A DNA stretch of 9,958 bases from contig CAJMQZ010000072.1 of assembly GCA_905215595.1 (NCBI GenBank), forward strand, positions 1 to 9,958, read 5' to 3'. The notes under the pieces were generated by a model that saw nothing but the letters and a program-made list of their open reading frames with translations, had not been told where the DNA came from and ran no database searches. Shown here in pieces: positions 1 to 6,257 of the stretch; the first letter of the stretch is position 1, and each line of letters opens with the position of its first letter. The stretch is from an uncultured bacterium (GTDB lineage Bacteria > Bacillota > Clostridia > Oscillospirales > Ruminococcaceae). The position numbers and the translations under genes are program-made.

Positions 1-86
1 ACCGCAACGGCGGCTACACCCGCATCATCAAGATCGGCGCTCGCCGCGGCGACGCAGCTGAGATGGCAGTTCTGGAGCTCGTCTGA
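1..86 (+). CDS. rplQ: 50S ribosomal protein L17, C-terminal end (partial)
   Basis: The window opens inside a gene. The frame starting at base 3 reads RNGGYTRIIKIGARRGDAA followed by EMAVLELV and a TGA stop at 84-86. This is the conserved C-terminus of bacterial ribosomal protein L17, a large-subunit protein near the exit tunnel (family knowledge: the usual ending is GGYTRI-K-RRGD-A-M-ELV). Only about 27 codons are visible, so the start and the upstream genes (typically rpoA and other ribosomal genes) lie outside. A strong terminator sits 34 bases downstream, which fits the end of a ribosomal-protein operon. Confidence 0.93.
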   Translation, partial: RNGGYTRIIKIGARRGDAAEMAVLELV

Positions 87-119
87 TCCTGCTCTGACTG
101 TTTGATACAGTAACAAGAG

Positions 120-160
120 AAACCATTGCACAGTTTTTGTGCAGTGGTTTCTTTTTTGTT
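120..160 (+). terminator. Rho-independent terminator of the rplQ operon
   Basis: Bases 120-132 (AAACCATTGCACA) pair with 138-150 (TGTGCAGTGGTTT) in a 13-bp stem with one T-G wobble and a 5-base GTTTT loop. The 3' arm is followed by a T-rich run (CTTTTTTGTT). This is a textbook intrinsic terminator and separates the ribosomal-protein transcript from the following lipoprotein gene. Confidence 0.93.
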
Positions 161-204
161 ATAGGGGTTGATATGCCCACCCCCTTTTTTGTGTCCGCAA
201 AGTG

Positions 205-213
205 TGGTATACT
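205..213 (+). promoter_or_regulatory. Extended -10 promoter for the lipoprotein / two-component unit
   Basis: TGGTATACT at 205-213 is an extended -10 element (TG, one base, then TATACT, one mismatch from TATAAT). No good -35 is seen at 16-18 bp upstream, where the sequence is T-rich (TTTTTT at 185-190); extended -10 promoters often do without one. It lies between the upstream terminator and the ribosome binding site GGAAGGAGG (234-242), leaving a leader of about 30 bases before the ATG at 252. Confidence 0.6.
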
Positions 214-251
214 GAAAATAGCATTTTATGCCCGGAAGGAGGTTGACCGGT

Positions 252-1565
252 ATGAACAGAACCCGCAGACTGCGGCTGGTGCTGTGCACGCTGCTGTGCG
301 TTTTGCTGTGCAGCTGCCAGACGCTGCTGCCGGCCAACGAAAAGGCACAGGTAGAGGAACTGCTGCGCGCCCCGAAACTTTCCGGCGATTACGGTGCGCT
401 GCAAACAGCCCTGAACGACTGGCTGGGGGAGAGCGCCCAGCTGAAATATCCCATTCAGGGCGAGCTGCTTTCCCCCTTTGTGCTGCAAGATTTGGACGGC
501 GACGGTCAGCAGGATGCGGCGGTACTGTATACCACCGCCCAGACCGCCAACGTCTGCGTAGCCATTTTGCAGCGGGATGACGCCGGAAACTGGCAGGTAC
601 GCCAGAGCGTGGAGGGTCTTGCCGAAACAGTGGAGAACGTCAGCCTTGCCCAATTGCAGGATACAGACAGCTGCCAGCTGGTGGTGGGCTATACCGCCGC
701 CCAGAATGACCACTATCTGGCGGTGTACTCCTATCAGAAGGGCACCCTGTCCACCATTCTGGAACAGCAGTACGAGCAGTATCTGGTGGAAAACATCACC
801 GGCGGCAGCAGTCAGGATCTGATCCTGATGTCTACACAGGAGGACGGCAGTGTGCAGATCGAGCTGCTGACAGCAGACCGCAAGGGCAGCTTCCGGCAGG
901 TGGCAGTCAACGGCCTTTCCGCAGATAAGTTTTCCGGCTGCGCTTCGGTGGCGGCGGGCGCAGGCGCAGATGGACGGCATTATCTGGTGCTGGACGGCTG
1001 GACCGGCATTTCCGGCAACAATCTGGCCTCGGTGCTGCTGTGCTACGACGAGACTAGCCAGCAGATGGTGCCCGCCACAAGGATCAGCAGCCAGCGGCTG
1101 TATAACGCCTCTTTGCGCAACGTGCCCACGCTGGTCAGCCGGGACTTGGACGGAGACGGCATTGTGGAGATCCCTACTCAGCCGGACGAGGCGGGTCTGC
1201 TGAACCTGAGCCAGAGCCGCCGCATGGACTTTATCGTCTGGATGGACTACACCAGCAGCCATCCGGAAAAAAGCTTTGGTCTGCTGGACGAGGAGACCAA
1301 CTGTTATATCGAACTGCCCGCCGAGTGGGAGGGCAACCTGAAACTGACCGACAGCGAGGAATATGACGGCGCGGTGGAGCTGCGCACAGTGGACGAGGAT
1401 CAGCTGGTGCTGACGGTACGGCTGGCAAGGACCTCGGCCAACTCCACCGGCTGGACCCGGCTGGGCGTGGTGGCGTCCCGTCAGGTGCAGGCCAAAATGG
1501 GCCCGGACGTTTTGCTTTCTGACACGAACTACCGCCTTTCCAAGGCGTTGTATCTGCTGAATTAA
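252..1565 (+). CDS. Predicted lipoprotein with DLDGDG (VCBS/FG-GAP-like) motifs
   Basis: This encodes 437 residues of unknown specific function. The N-terminus has basic residues (MNRTRRLR), a hydrophobic stretch rich in Leu and Cys, and a lipobox L19-C20-S21 before Cys22, so it is predicted to be a lipid-anchored protein on the outer face of the membrane. Two DLDGDG motifs are visible, D80-G85 and D298-G303, each followed by a beta-like stretch. This pattern is typical of calcium-binding loops in VCBS/FG-GAP beta-propeller repeats; the propeller fold is inference. An in-frame ATG exists 24 bases upstream at 228, but the ATG at 252 is preferred: GGAAGGAGG (234-242) lies at proper distance and the signal peptide then starts correctly. 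The gene ends 17 bases before the response regulator and is probably cotranscribed with it, which suggests an envelope role linked to that signalling pair. Confidence 0.85.
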   Translation: MNRTRRLRLVLCTLLCVLLCSCQTLLPANEKAQVEELLRAPKLSGDYGALQTALNDWLGESAQLKYPIQGELLSPFVLQDLDGDGQQDAAVLYTTAQTANVCVAILQRDDAGNWQVRQSVEGLAETVENVSLAQLQDTDSCQLVVGYTAAQNDHYLAVYSYQKGTLSTILEQQYEQYLVENITGGSSQDLILMSTQEDGSVQIELLTADRKGSFRQVAVNGLSADKFSGCASVAAGAGADGRHYLVLDGWTGISGNNLASVLLCYDETSQQMVPATRISSQRLYNASLRNVPTLVSRDLDGDGIVEIPTQPDEAGLLNLSQSRRMDFIVWMDYTSSHPEKSFGLLDEETNCYIELPAEWEGNLKLTDSEEYDGAVELRTVDEDQLVLTVRLARTSANSTGWTRLGVVASRQVQAKMGPDVLLSDTNYRLSKALYLLN

Positions 1566-1582
1566 GGAATGGAGGATGCTGC

Positions 1583-2287
1583 ATGGTACGAGTGCTTGTT
1601 GTAGAAGATGAAGCCAATATCCGCGATATGATCGCCCTGAACCTGCGCCATGCGGGGATGGAGGTGGTGGAGGCCGAAAGCGCCGAAGCAGCTCTGCCGC
1701 TGCTGGCACAGAAACCCGGCTGTGATGCCGCAATTCTGGACGTGATGCTGCCGGGCATGAATGGGTTCTCGCTGTGTGAGACCATCCGCCGCACCGACCA
1801 GCAGATCGGCATCATCATCCTTAGCGCCAAGGGGCAGGAACAGGATAAGATCCGCGGCCTGTCCATCGGTGCAGACGATTACATGACCAAGCCTTTCAGC
1901 GTCAGCGAGCTGCTGGCGCGTGTGGAGGCGCTGTGCCGCCGGGTCATCCGCACCAAGGAAGGGGAGAGCCGGGAGAACACCCCGCTGGGTACCCTGACCA
2001 GCGGCGACTTTGTGCTGGACGAGAACCGCCGCGTTCTGCTGAAAGCCGGTCAGCCCATTGAGCTGACGCAGGTGGAGTTCCAGATCATGGAGCTGTTCTT
2101 CCGCAACCCGGGCACTGCGCTGGTGCGCGAAAAGATCCTGAAAGGGGTCTGGGGCGAGAACTACTTCGGTGATGTAAAAATCGTGGATGTGAATATCCGC
2201 CGCCTGCGCATGAAGGTGGAGGACGAGCCCAGCCATCCTGCCCACATCATGACCGTGTGGGGCTACGGCTACCGGTGGGAAGAATAA
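1583..2287 (+). CDS. Two-component response regulator, OmpR/PhoB family
   Basis: A 234-residue DNA-binding response regulator. The N-terminal receiver domain (about 1-118) has the acidic pocket E8-D9, the phospho-acceptor D53 in ILDVMLPG, the switch Ser81 (IILSAKG) and Lys103 in the KPF motif. A winged-helix effector domain fills about 135-234, with the family signature LTQVEFQIMELF and the C-terminal VDVNIRRLRMKVE and VWGYGYRW. All key phosphorylation residues are present, so it should be an active transcription factor that is phosphorylated by its partner kinase. GGAGG at 1571-1575 sits 7 bases before the ATG. The cognate kinase is very probably the one at 2673, although 385 bases of repeat DNA lie between them. 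Its closest type is PhoP/PhoB/ResD-like, but the sequence alone does not decide the regulon. Confidence 0.95.
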   Translation: MVRVLVVEDEANIRDMIALNLRHAGMEVVEAESAEAALPLLAQKPGCDAAILDVMLPGMNGFSLCETIRRTDQQIGIIILSAKGQEQDKIRGLSIGADDYMTKPFSVSELLARVEALCRRVIRTKEGESRENTPLGTLTSGDFVLDENRRVLLKAGQPIELTQVEFQIMELFFRNPGTALVREKILKGVWGENYFGDVKIVDVNIRRLRMKVEDEPSHPAHIMTVWGYGYRWEE

Positions 2288-2291
2288 AACC

Positions 2292-2531
2292 TACCCCCTC
2301 AGGCGCTGCACTTTAGCTGGAAACTTTGCTGTCCCGGAAGCCACCCCTTCCGTCATCGCCTGCGGCGATGCCACCCGCTCCCCGCTCTGTCGCTACGCGA
2401 CATCTCTCCCCGGCCGGGGAGAGTCTGTCCAAGGGAACGGCTTCAGCAGTGGCGGGAAACTCTGTGACAGCGCTGAAAGGCGTCCCCTTGGGGGAGCTGG
2501 CTGCGAACGCAGTGAGCAGACTGAGGGGGTA
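2292..2531. repeat. MITE-like palindromic element A (240 bp, 11-bp terminal inverted repeats)
   Basis: TACCCCCTCAG at 2292-2302 is matched exactly by CTGAGGGGGTA at 2521-2531. Between these ends lie several perfect hairpins: CATCGCC (2354-2360) with GGCGATG (2364-2370); TGTCGC (2388-2393) with GCGACA (2397-2402); a 20-bp perfect palindrome centred on CCGGCCGG (2404-2423); and CTGCG (2501-2505) with CGCAG (2508-2512). It has no convincing coding content. The right end, read on the - strand, has the layout CCCCCTCAGTC, small hairpin, CCAGCTCCCCC, which is shared with the elements at 2581 and 7945. It begins 4 bases after the response regulator stop. A non-autonomous mobile repeat or an RNA-structure element are both possible. 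Bases 2533-2580, between this element and the next, hold no gene. Confidence 0.75.
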
Positions 2532-2580
2532 AACTCCCGGACAAGCAACTTTTCAATTCAGCAGTAAACTTTCCCGTCAT

Positions 2581-2634
2581 GCCAAAGGCTCCCTCTCCGA
2601 GGGAGCTGGCAAAACCGTCAGGTTTTGACTGAGG
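2581..2634 (-). repeat. Half-element B of the same palindromic repeat family
   Basis: Two perfect hairpins stand next to each other: GCTCCCTC (2588-2595) with GAGGGAGC (2599-2606), and AAAACC (2611-2616) with GGTTTT (2621-2626), then GACTGAGG. Read on the - strand this gives CCTCAGTCAAAACC, a hairpin, then GCCAGCTCCC and a second hairpin. That order closely follows the left half of the element at 7945-8071. It therefore looks like one half of the family, inverted relative to that left half and without a second half. It ends 22 bases before the kinase ribosome binding site. Confidence 0.7.
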
Positions 2635-2656
2635 AAGTTCGTTCTAAATCTCACCG

Positions 2657-2664
2657 AAAGGAGG
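2657..2664 (+). promoter_or_regulatory. Ribosome binding site that sets the kinase start
   Basis: AAAGGAGG is a near-perfect Shine-Dalgarno sequence 8 bases before the ATG at 2673. The frame is open further upstream to a TTG at 2625, but that start lies inside a repeat hairpin with no ribosome binding site. The ATG at 2673 is therefore the start. Confidence 0.85.
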
Positions 2665-2672
2665 ACACTGTT

Positions 2673-4097
2673 ATGCGAAGCGGTATCACCCGCCGCTGGC
2701 TGCGAGGCAACCTGCTTATCACTGTACTGGTGGTGCTGCTGGCCGAGGTAATGTTTCTGTACAGCTATACCCGGGGCTATTACAGCAGCGTGCAGCAAAT
2801 TATGTACCGGCGGTTCTCCTCGGTGACCGGTCAGCTGAAAATGTATACCGGCGATACCGCCCAGAGCGCTGCCGCCAGCCGCAGTCTGGCGCTGCGGCGC
2901 ATGGTGGAACAGTTTGCCGATAAAGATAAATACGAGTTCATGCTGCTGGACAGTTACGGCGGCGTCATTGCCTCCTCCAGCGGTACGGACGCGGAGGGTA
3001 TCGTCAGCAGTAAGGACTTTGAACAGGCGCTCAACGGCCCGGACGGTCTGGGCGTGGCGGTGTACCGCACCCAGTCTGGTGAGGTAGTCATGGCGGCCTG
3101 CTCGCTGGTGCCCTACGACGCCGAGGACGTGGCCGCCCTGCGGCTGGTCACCAGTCTGGCGCTGGTGGAGCGGCAGGTCAAAAACGCCATCATCATCAGT
3201 GTGTTCATTGCGGTGGCGATCTTGCTGTTTACGGTCATGTCCGGCCTGTACTTTGTGCGGGGTATCGTGGTGCCGCTGGGGCAGGTGGAGCGCACCGCCG
3301 CCGGCATCGCCCGGGGCGAGCTGGATGTGCGTCTGCCCCTGACCGGCGACCCTCACGACGAGGTGGACCGGCTGCGCGGCACCATCAATCAGATGGCTGA
3401 GGGTCTGGAAGAGACCGAGAAGATGAAGAACGAGTTCATCAGTTCGGTGTCCCACGAGCTGCGCACCCCGCTTACCTCTATCCGGGGCTGGGTGGAGACT
3501 CTGATGACCTTGGACGACCCCACGGACGAGAACTACCGCAAGGGGCTGGAGATCATCAATAACGAGACCGGGCGGCTGAACAATATGGTGGAGGAGCTGC
3601 TGGATTTCAGCCGCCTGCAGAACGGACGCATCCGCATGGAGTGCCGCCCGCTGGACTTGGTGGCAGAGCTGACCGATGCGGTGCTCTTCTGCGAGGCGCG
3701 CATCCGGCAGGAGGGGCTGCTGCTCCACTACACCGAGCCGGAGGAGATGATCCCTGTCTACGCCGACCCGGACCGTCTGCGGCAGGTGTTCATCAATATT
3801 CTGGATAACGCCATCAAATACTCTGCCCCCGGCGGGCGCATCACGGTCAAACTGTGGGCAGGGGAGTACAAGGCCTTTGTGGAGATCATCGATCAGGGGC
3901 GCGGCATCCCGCCGGAGGATCTGGAAAATGTAAAGACCAAGTTCTACAAGGGCAGCAACTCGGTGCGTGGCAGCGGCATCGGTCTGGCGCTGGTGGATTC
4001 CATCATGACCGCGCTGGACGGCACGCTGGATATCAAAAGCACCCTCGGGCGCGGCACCGTGGTCACGCTGGGTCTGCCGCTGTACCATAAGGCGTGA
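2673..4097 (+). CDS. Sensor histidine kinase (HAMP, HisKA, HATPase_c)
   Basis: A 474-residue membrane kinase. Transmembrane segment 1 is at about 13-31, followed by an extracellular sensor region of roughly 140 residues (about 32-170) without a family I recognise. Transmembrane segment 2 (about 171-196) leads into a HAMP linker (about 192-246). The dimerisation/phospho-acceptor domain has the H box SVSHELRTPL with His261. The ATPase domain shows the N box (N375, N379 in FINILDNAIKY), the G1 box DQGRGIP from D407, the F-box-like KTKFYKG, and the G2 box GSGIGLALV from G433. All catalytic motifs are intact and there is no PAS domain after HAMP. It should autophosphorylate on His261 and pass the phosphate to Asp53 of the upstream regulator. 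Repeat elements between the two genes may separate their expression; no clear promoter of its own was seen. Confidence 0.95.
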   Translation: MRSGITRRWLRGNLLITVLVVLLAEVMFLYSYTRGYYSSVQQIMYRRFSSVTGQLKMYTGDTAQSAAASRSLALRRMVEQFADKDKYEFMLLDSYGGVIASSSGTDAEGIVSSKDFEQALNGPDGLGVAVYRTQSGEVVMAACSLVPYDAEDVAALRLVTSLALVERQVKNAIIISVFIAVAILLFTVMSGLYFVRGIVVPLGQVERTAAGIARGELDVRLPLTGDPHDEVDRLRGTINQMAEGLEETEKMKNEFISSVSHELRTPLTSIRGWVETLMTLDDPTDENYRKGLEIINNETGRLNNMVEELLDFSRLQNGRIRMECRPLDLVAELTDAVLFCEARIRQEGLLLHYTEPEEMIPVYADPDRLRQVFINILDNAIKYSAPGGRITVKLWAGEYKAFVEIIDQGRGIPPEDLENVKTKFYKGSNSVRGSGIGLALVDSIMTALDGTLDIKSTLGRGTVVTLGLPLYHKA

Positions 4098-4118
4098 GCA
4101 GCGCCCAAAACACAGATT

Positions 4119-4173
4119 TTGTCACATTTGTGTGCTAGAATAAATTTTGCCCGGGTTTTGACCCGGATATAAT
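4119..4173 (+). promoter_or_regulatory. Promoter region for the DUF1385-prmC unit, with an internal palindrome
   Basis: A perfect -10, TATAAT, lies at 4168-4173. The best -35 candidates are TTGCCC (4147-4152, 15-bp spacer) or TTTTGC (4145-4150, 17-bp spacer). A second, overlapping pair is TTGTCA (4119-4124) with TAAATT (4141-4146), spacer 16. Between the -35 and -10 of the first promoter is a perfect inverted repeat, CCGGGT (4151-4156) and ACCCGG (4161-4166), which could be an operator. The transcript would carry a leader of about 50 bases with a weak ribosome binding site, GGGAG near 4218. Which -35 is used cannot be decided from sequence. Confidence 0.6.
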
Positions 4174-4228
4174 ACAAAAAAGACCGCTCTTTGCCCAAAG
4201 CGGCAGGAGCGGATATCGGGAGAAACCA

Positions 4229-5176
4229 ATGAATCAACCTAAAAAGGAACGCTTTAAGACCAGCGTAGGCGGGCAGGCACTGATGGAGGGCATCATGATG
4301 CGCGGCCCCAAACAGATGTGCTGCGCCGTACGCAAGCCGGACGGTACCATCGAGACCAAGCTCGACCCCACCCCCGCCCACGGGGTATGGATGAAGATCC
4401 CGCTGGTGCGCGGCGCCATTGCCATGATCGAGAGCATGATCGTGGGCTACCGCTACATGATGTACTCGGCACAGGTGAGCATGGGGGACGACTACGACCC
4501 CGCCGAGGAGGAGACTGCCTTTGAAAAATGGGTGGGGGAGCATCTGGGCGAAAAAGCCGAGAACGCGCTGCTGACCGTGGCGGTGGTGCTGGGCGGTCTG
4601 CTGGCCATTCTGCTGTTCACCGTGCTGCCCACCTTCCTTGTGGGCGGGGTGAACCGTCTGCTGCCGCTGGGGCGCTGGGGCAAGGTGGTGCTGGAAGCCG
4701 TGCTGAAGGTGGCCATCTTCCTGACCTATATGGTGGGCATCTCCAAAATGAAGGAGATCCACCGCGTATTCGAGTACCACGGTGCAGAGCACAAGACCAT
4801 TGCCTGTTACGAGGCGGGCGACCCGCTGACTGTGGAGAATGTGCGCAAGTACACCCGCTTCCATCCCCGCTGCGGCACCAGCTTCCTCATTCTGGTGGTC
4901 ATCGTCAGCGTGTTTCTGTACAGCGTGCTGCCGTGGGGCAGCATCAGTCTGCGTGTGGTGTGCAAGCTGCTGCTGCTGCCGCTGGTCATGGGCATCAGCT
5001 ACGAGCTGCTCAAGTGGTGCGGCCGGTCGGATAACATCGCTACCCGCATCATCCGGCAGCCGGGCATCTGGGTGCAGCACCTCACCGTCTTTGAGCCGGA
5101 CGACAGCATGATCGAGGTGGCCATTGCAGCCATCACCCCCGTGCTGCCTGAAAACCCGGAGGAGGGCAAATGGTAA
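4229..5176 (+). CDS. DUF1385 family membrane protein (YqhQ-like)
   Basis: A 315-residue protein of the DUF1385 family, common in Firmicutes; biochemical role not established to my knowledge. The family motifs are intact: GGQALMEGIMMRGP (14-27), EYHGAEHK (182-189) and HPRCGTSF (212-219), whose His, Glu and Cys residues hint at metal binding (inference). Hydrophobic segments at about 112-140, 152-173, 218-238 and 241-262 predict four membrane helices. The last codons overlap the start of prmC by 7 bases, implying translational coupling. Linkage of this family to prmC is known from other Firmicutes, where rpmE and prfA often flank the pair; here neither neighbour is present. The ATG at 4229 fits the usual short polar N-terminus before GGQA. 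Confidence 0.92.
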   Translation: MNQPKKERFKTSVGGQALMEGIMMRGPKQMCCAVRKPDGTIETKLDPTPAHGVWMKIPLVRGAIAMIESMIVGYRYMMYSAQVSMGDDYDPAEEETAFEKWVGEHLGEKAENALLTVAVVLGGLLAILLFTVLPTFLVGGVNRLLPLGRWGKVVLEAVLKVAIFLTYMVGISKMKEIHRVFEYHGAEHKTIACYEAGDPLTVENVRKYTRFHPRCGTSFLILVVIVSVFLYSVLPWGSISLRVVCKLLLLPLVMGISYELLKWCGRSDNIATRIIRQPGIWVQHLTVFEPDDSMIEVAIAAITPVLPENPEEGKW

Positions 5177-6141
5177 GCGAAGCAATGCTCCCCCGCGCAG
5201 CGGTGCGGGAGGTGGAGCAGCGGCTGACCGCCGCAGGCTGCCCGGACGCGGATTTTGACGCGCGGGAGCTGTTCCGGCTGGCGACCGGGCGGGACGTGCG
5301 CCTTTCTGACCGTCCGCTGACCGCAGAGCAGGCGGCGGCGCTGGAAGTGCTCTGCACCCGCCGCGCCGCGCGGGAGCCGCTGCAATACCTCTGCGGCAGC
5401 TGGAGCTTTTTAGATTTTGAGCTGGCGGTAGGCCCCGGGGTGCTCTGTCCCCGGGCAGACACTGAGGTGGTGGCGCAGGCCGCCGCCGAGACCCTTGCGG
5501 GCATCGCAGCGCCCCGGGTGCTGGACCTCTGCGCCGGGACAGGCTGTCTGGGGCTGGGGGTCAAGCGCTTCTGCCCTGCCGCGCAGGTGACCTGCGTGGA
5601 AAAAAGCCCTGCGGCTTTTGTCTATCTGGAAAAGAACGCCCGCTGCGCCCTGACCGGGCAGGGCAGACAGACCGAGAACGTGCTGGAACCCTCTGCCCTT
5701 GAGCAGGCGGATGCCCCTGCTTTTGACTGGGGCCCGGCGCTGAACGCGCTGCGGGAAAGCAAAAAGCCTGCCTACGCGGTGCAGCCGGTGCAGGGCGACC
5801 TGTTCACCTACTGGGAGACCCTGCCGGAGGGGCAGCTGGAGCTCATCGTCTCCAACCCGCCTTACCTGACCGCCGCCGAGATGGAGCAGCTGCAGCCCGA
5901 GGTGGCGCAGGAGCCTGCCATGGCGCTGGAAGCCGGGGAGGACGGCCTTGTGTTCTACCGTGCGCTGGCGCAGCACTACAAAAACGCACTGTGCCCCGGC
6001 GGGGCGCTGGTGCTGGAGATCGGCTGGCAGCAGCGGGAAGCTGTAACCGCCCTGCTGGCAGAGAACGGCTGGGCAGAGATCCGCTGCATTCAGGACTTTG
6101 GCGGCAACGACCGCTGCGTGATCGCCCATCGCCCAAAATAA
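5170..6141 (+). CDS. prmC: Release factor glutamine N5-methyltransferase PrmC (HemK family)
   Basis: A 323-residue S-adenosylmethionine-dependent enzyme that methylates the Gln of the GGQ motif in release factors RF1 and RF2, improving termination. The N-terminal helical domain ends with REPLQYLCG (68-75) and VGPGVLCPRADTE (87-99), both diagnostic. The SAM-binding loop is DLCAGTGCLGLG (119-130), a variant of the usual D-G-GSG, and the catalytic NPPY is at N229-Y232. GDLF (209-212) and VLEIGWQQ are also family features. It is longer than the usual 280 or so residues because of an extra stretch at about 162-203, between the SAM fold strands. The start ATG at 5170 overlaps the upstream gene end and is preceded by GGAGG within the overlap zone. 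It may have another substrate, but the motifs make PrmC the best call. Confidence 0.92.
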   Translation: MVSEAMLPRAAVREVEQRLTAAGCPDADFDARELFRLATGRDVRLSDRPLTAEQAAALEVLCTRRAAREPLQYLCGSWSFLDFELAVGPGVLCPRADTEVVAQAAAETLAGIAAPRVLDLCAGTGCLGLGVKRFCPAAQVTCVEKSPAAFVYLEKNARCALTGQGRQTENVLEPSALEQADAPAFDWGPALNALRESKKPAYAVQPVQGDLFTYWETLPEGQLELIVSNPPYLTAAEMEQLQPEVAQEPAMALEAGEDGLVFYRALAQHYKNALCPGGALVLEIGWQQREAVTALLAENGWAEIRCIQDFGGNDRCVIAHRPK

Positions 6142-6155
6142 ATTGGAAAAAACAA

Positions 6156-6170
6156 ACAACTTCTTGTTGT
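6156..6170. promoter_or_regulatory. Candidate operator overlapping the recA -35
   Basis: ACAAC (6156-6160) and GTTGT (6166-6170) form a perfect inverted repeat with a 5-base spacer, overlapping the proposed -35. It does not match the Gram-positive LexA box (CGAAC, four bases, GTTCG). A role as a repressor site is inference; with 5-bp arms, chance is possible. Confidence 0.3.
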
Positions 6171-6194
6171 AATATTTTGATTTTGTGTTATACT
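6167..6194 (+). promoter_or_regulatory. recA: recA promoter
   Basis: TTGTAA (6167-6172) and TATACT (6189-6194) are separated by 16 bp, with a TG one base before the -10 (6186-6187), making an extended -10. The surrounding 50 bases are strikingly AT-rich against a GC-rich background. The predicted leader is about 57 bases and ends with AAAGGAG (6242-6248), 9 bases before the recA ATG. No convincing terminator for prmC lies between prmC and this promoter. Confidence 0.65.
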
Positions 6195-6213
6195 AAGAAG
6201 GAAAGCGAAGGAC

Positions 6214-6232
6214 GGCCCGCCCTCTGCGGGCC
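6214..6232 (+). promoter_or_regulatory. GC-rich hairpin in the recA leader
   Basis: GGCCCGC (6214-6220) pairs perfectly with GCGGGCC (6226-6232) across a 5-base loop. No T-run follows, so it is not a classic terminator. It ends 9 bases before the recA Shine-Dalgarno sequence and could protect the 5' end of the mRNA or influence ribosome access; function is inference. Confidence 0.55.
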
Positions 6233-6257
6233 CAAAGGATAAAAGGAGCAGCAGGCT

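Noticed and set aside
228..251. Upstream ATG for the lipoprotein
   Set aside because: It lacks a ribosome binding site and its use would place GGAAGGAGG inside the gene; the ATG at 252 gives a proper signal peptide and lipobox.
159..1733. Long open frame of 524 codons on the - strand opposite the lipoprotein gene
   Set aside because: It mirrors the lipoprotein gene and runs across the regulator start and an intergenic region. Its product is low in recognisable motifs and rich in His/Gln, the usual look of an antisense shadow in GC-rich DNA.
2326..2532. Small + strand open frame of 68 codons inside element A
   Set aside because: It lies entirely within palindromic repeat DNA, has no ribosome binding site, and codes for a low-complexity Pro/Ser-rich product.
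2625..2672. TTG start giving the kinase 16 more residues
   Set aside because: The TTG lies in a repeat hairpin. The ATG at 2673 has AAAGGAGG at the right spacing and gives a normal kinase N-terminus.
2577..4088. Long open frame of 503 codons on the - strand opposite the kinase gene
   Set aside because: The + strand encodes a kinase with every catalytic motif intact. The antisense product has no domain signature and no ribosome binding site that I can see.
4179..4212. Riboswitch in the leader of the DUF1385 gene
   Set aside because: Only a short imperfect hairpin (CCGCT.../...AGCGG) is visible in a leader of about 50 bases, too small for known riboswitch classes.
3944..5185. Open frame of 413 codons on the - strand across the kinase end and DUF1385
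   Set aside because: It is antisense to two clear genes and crosses their promoter region; a shadow of codon bias.
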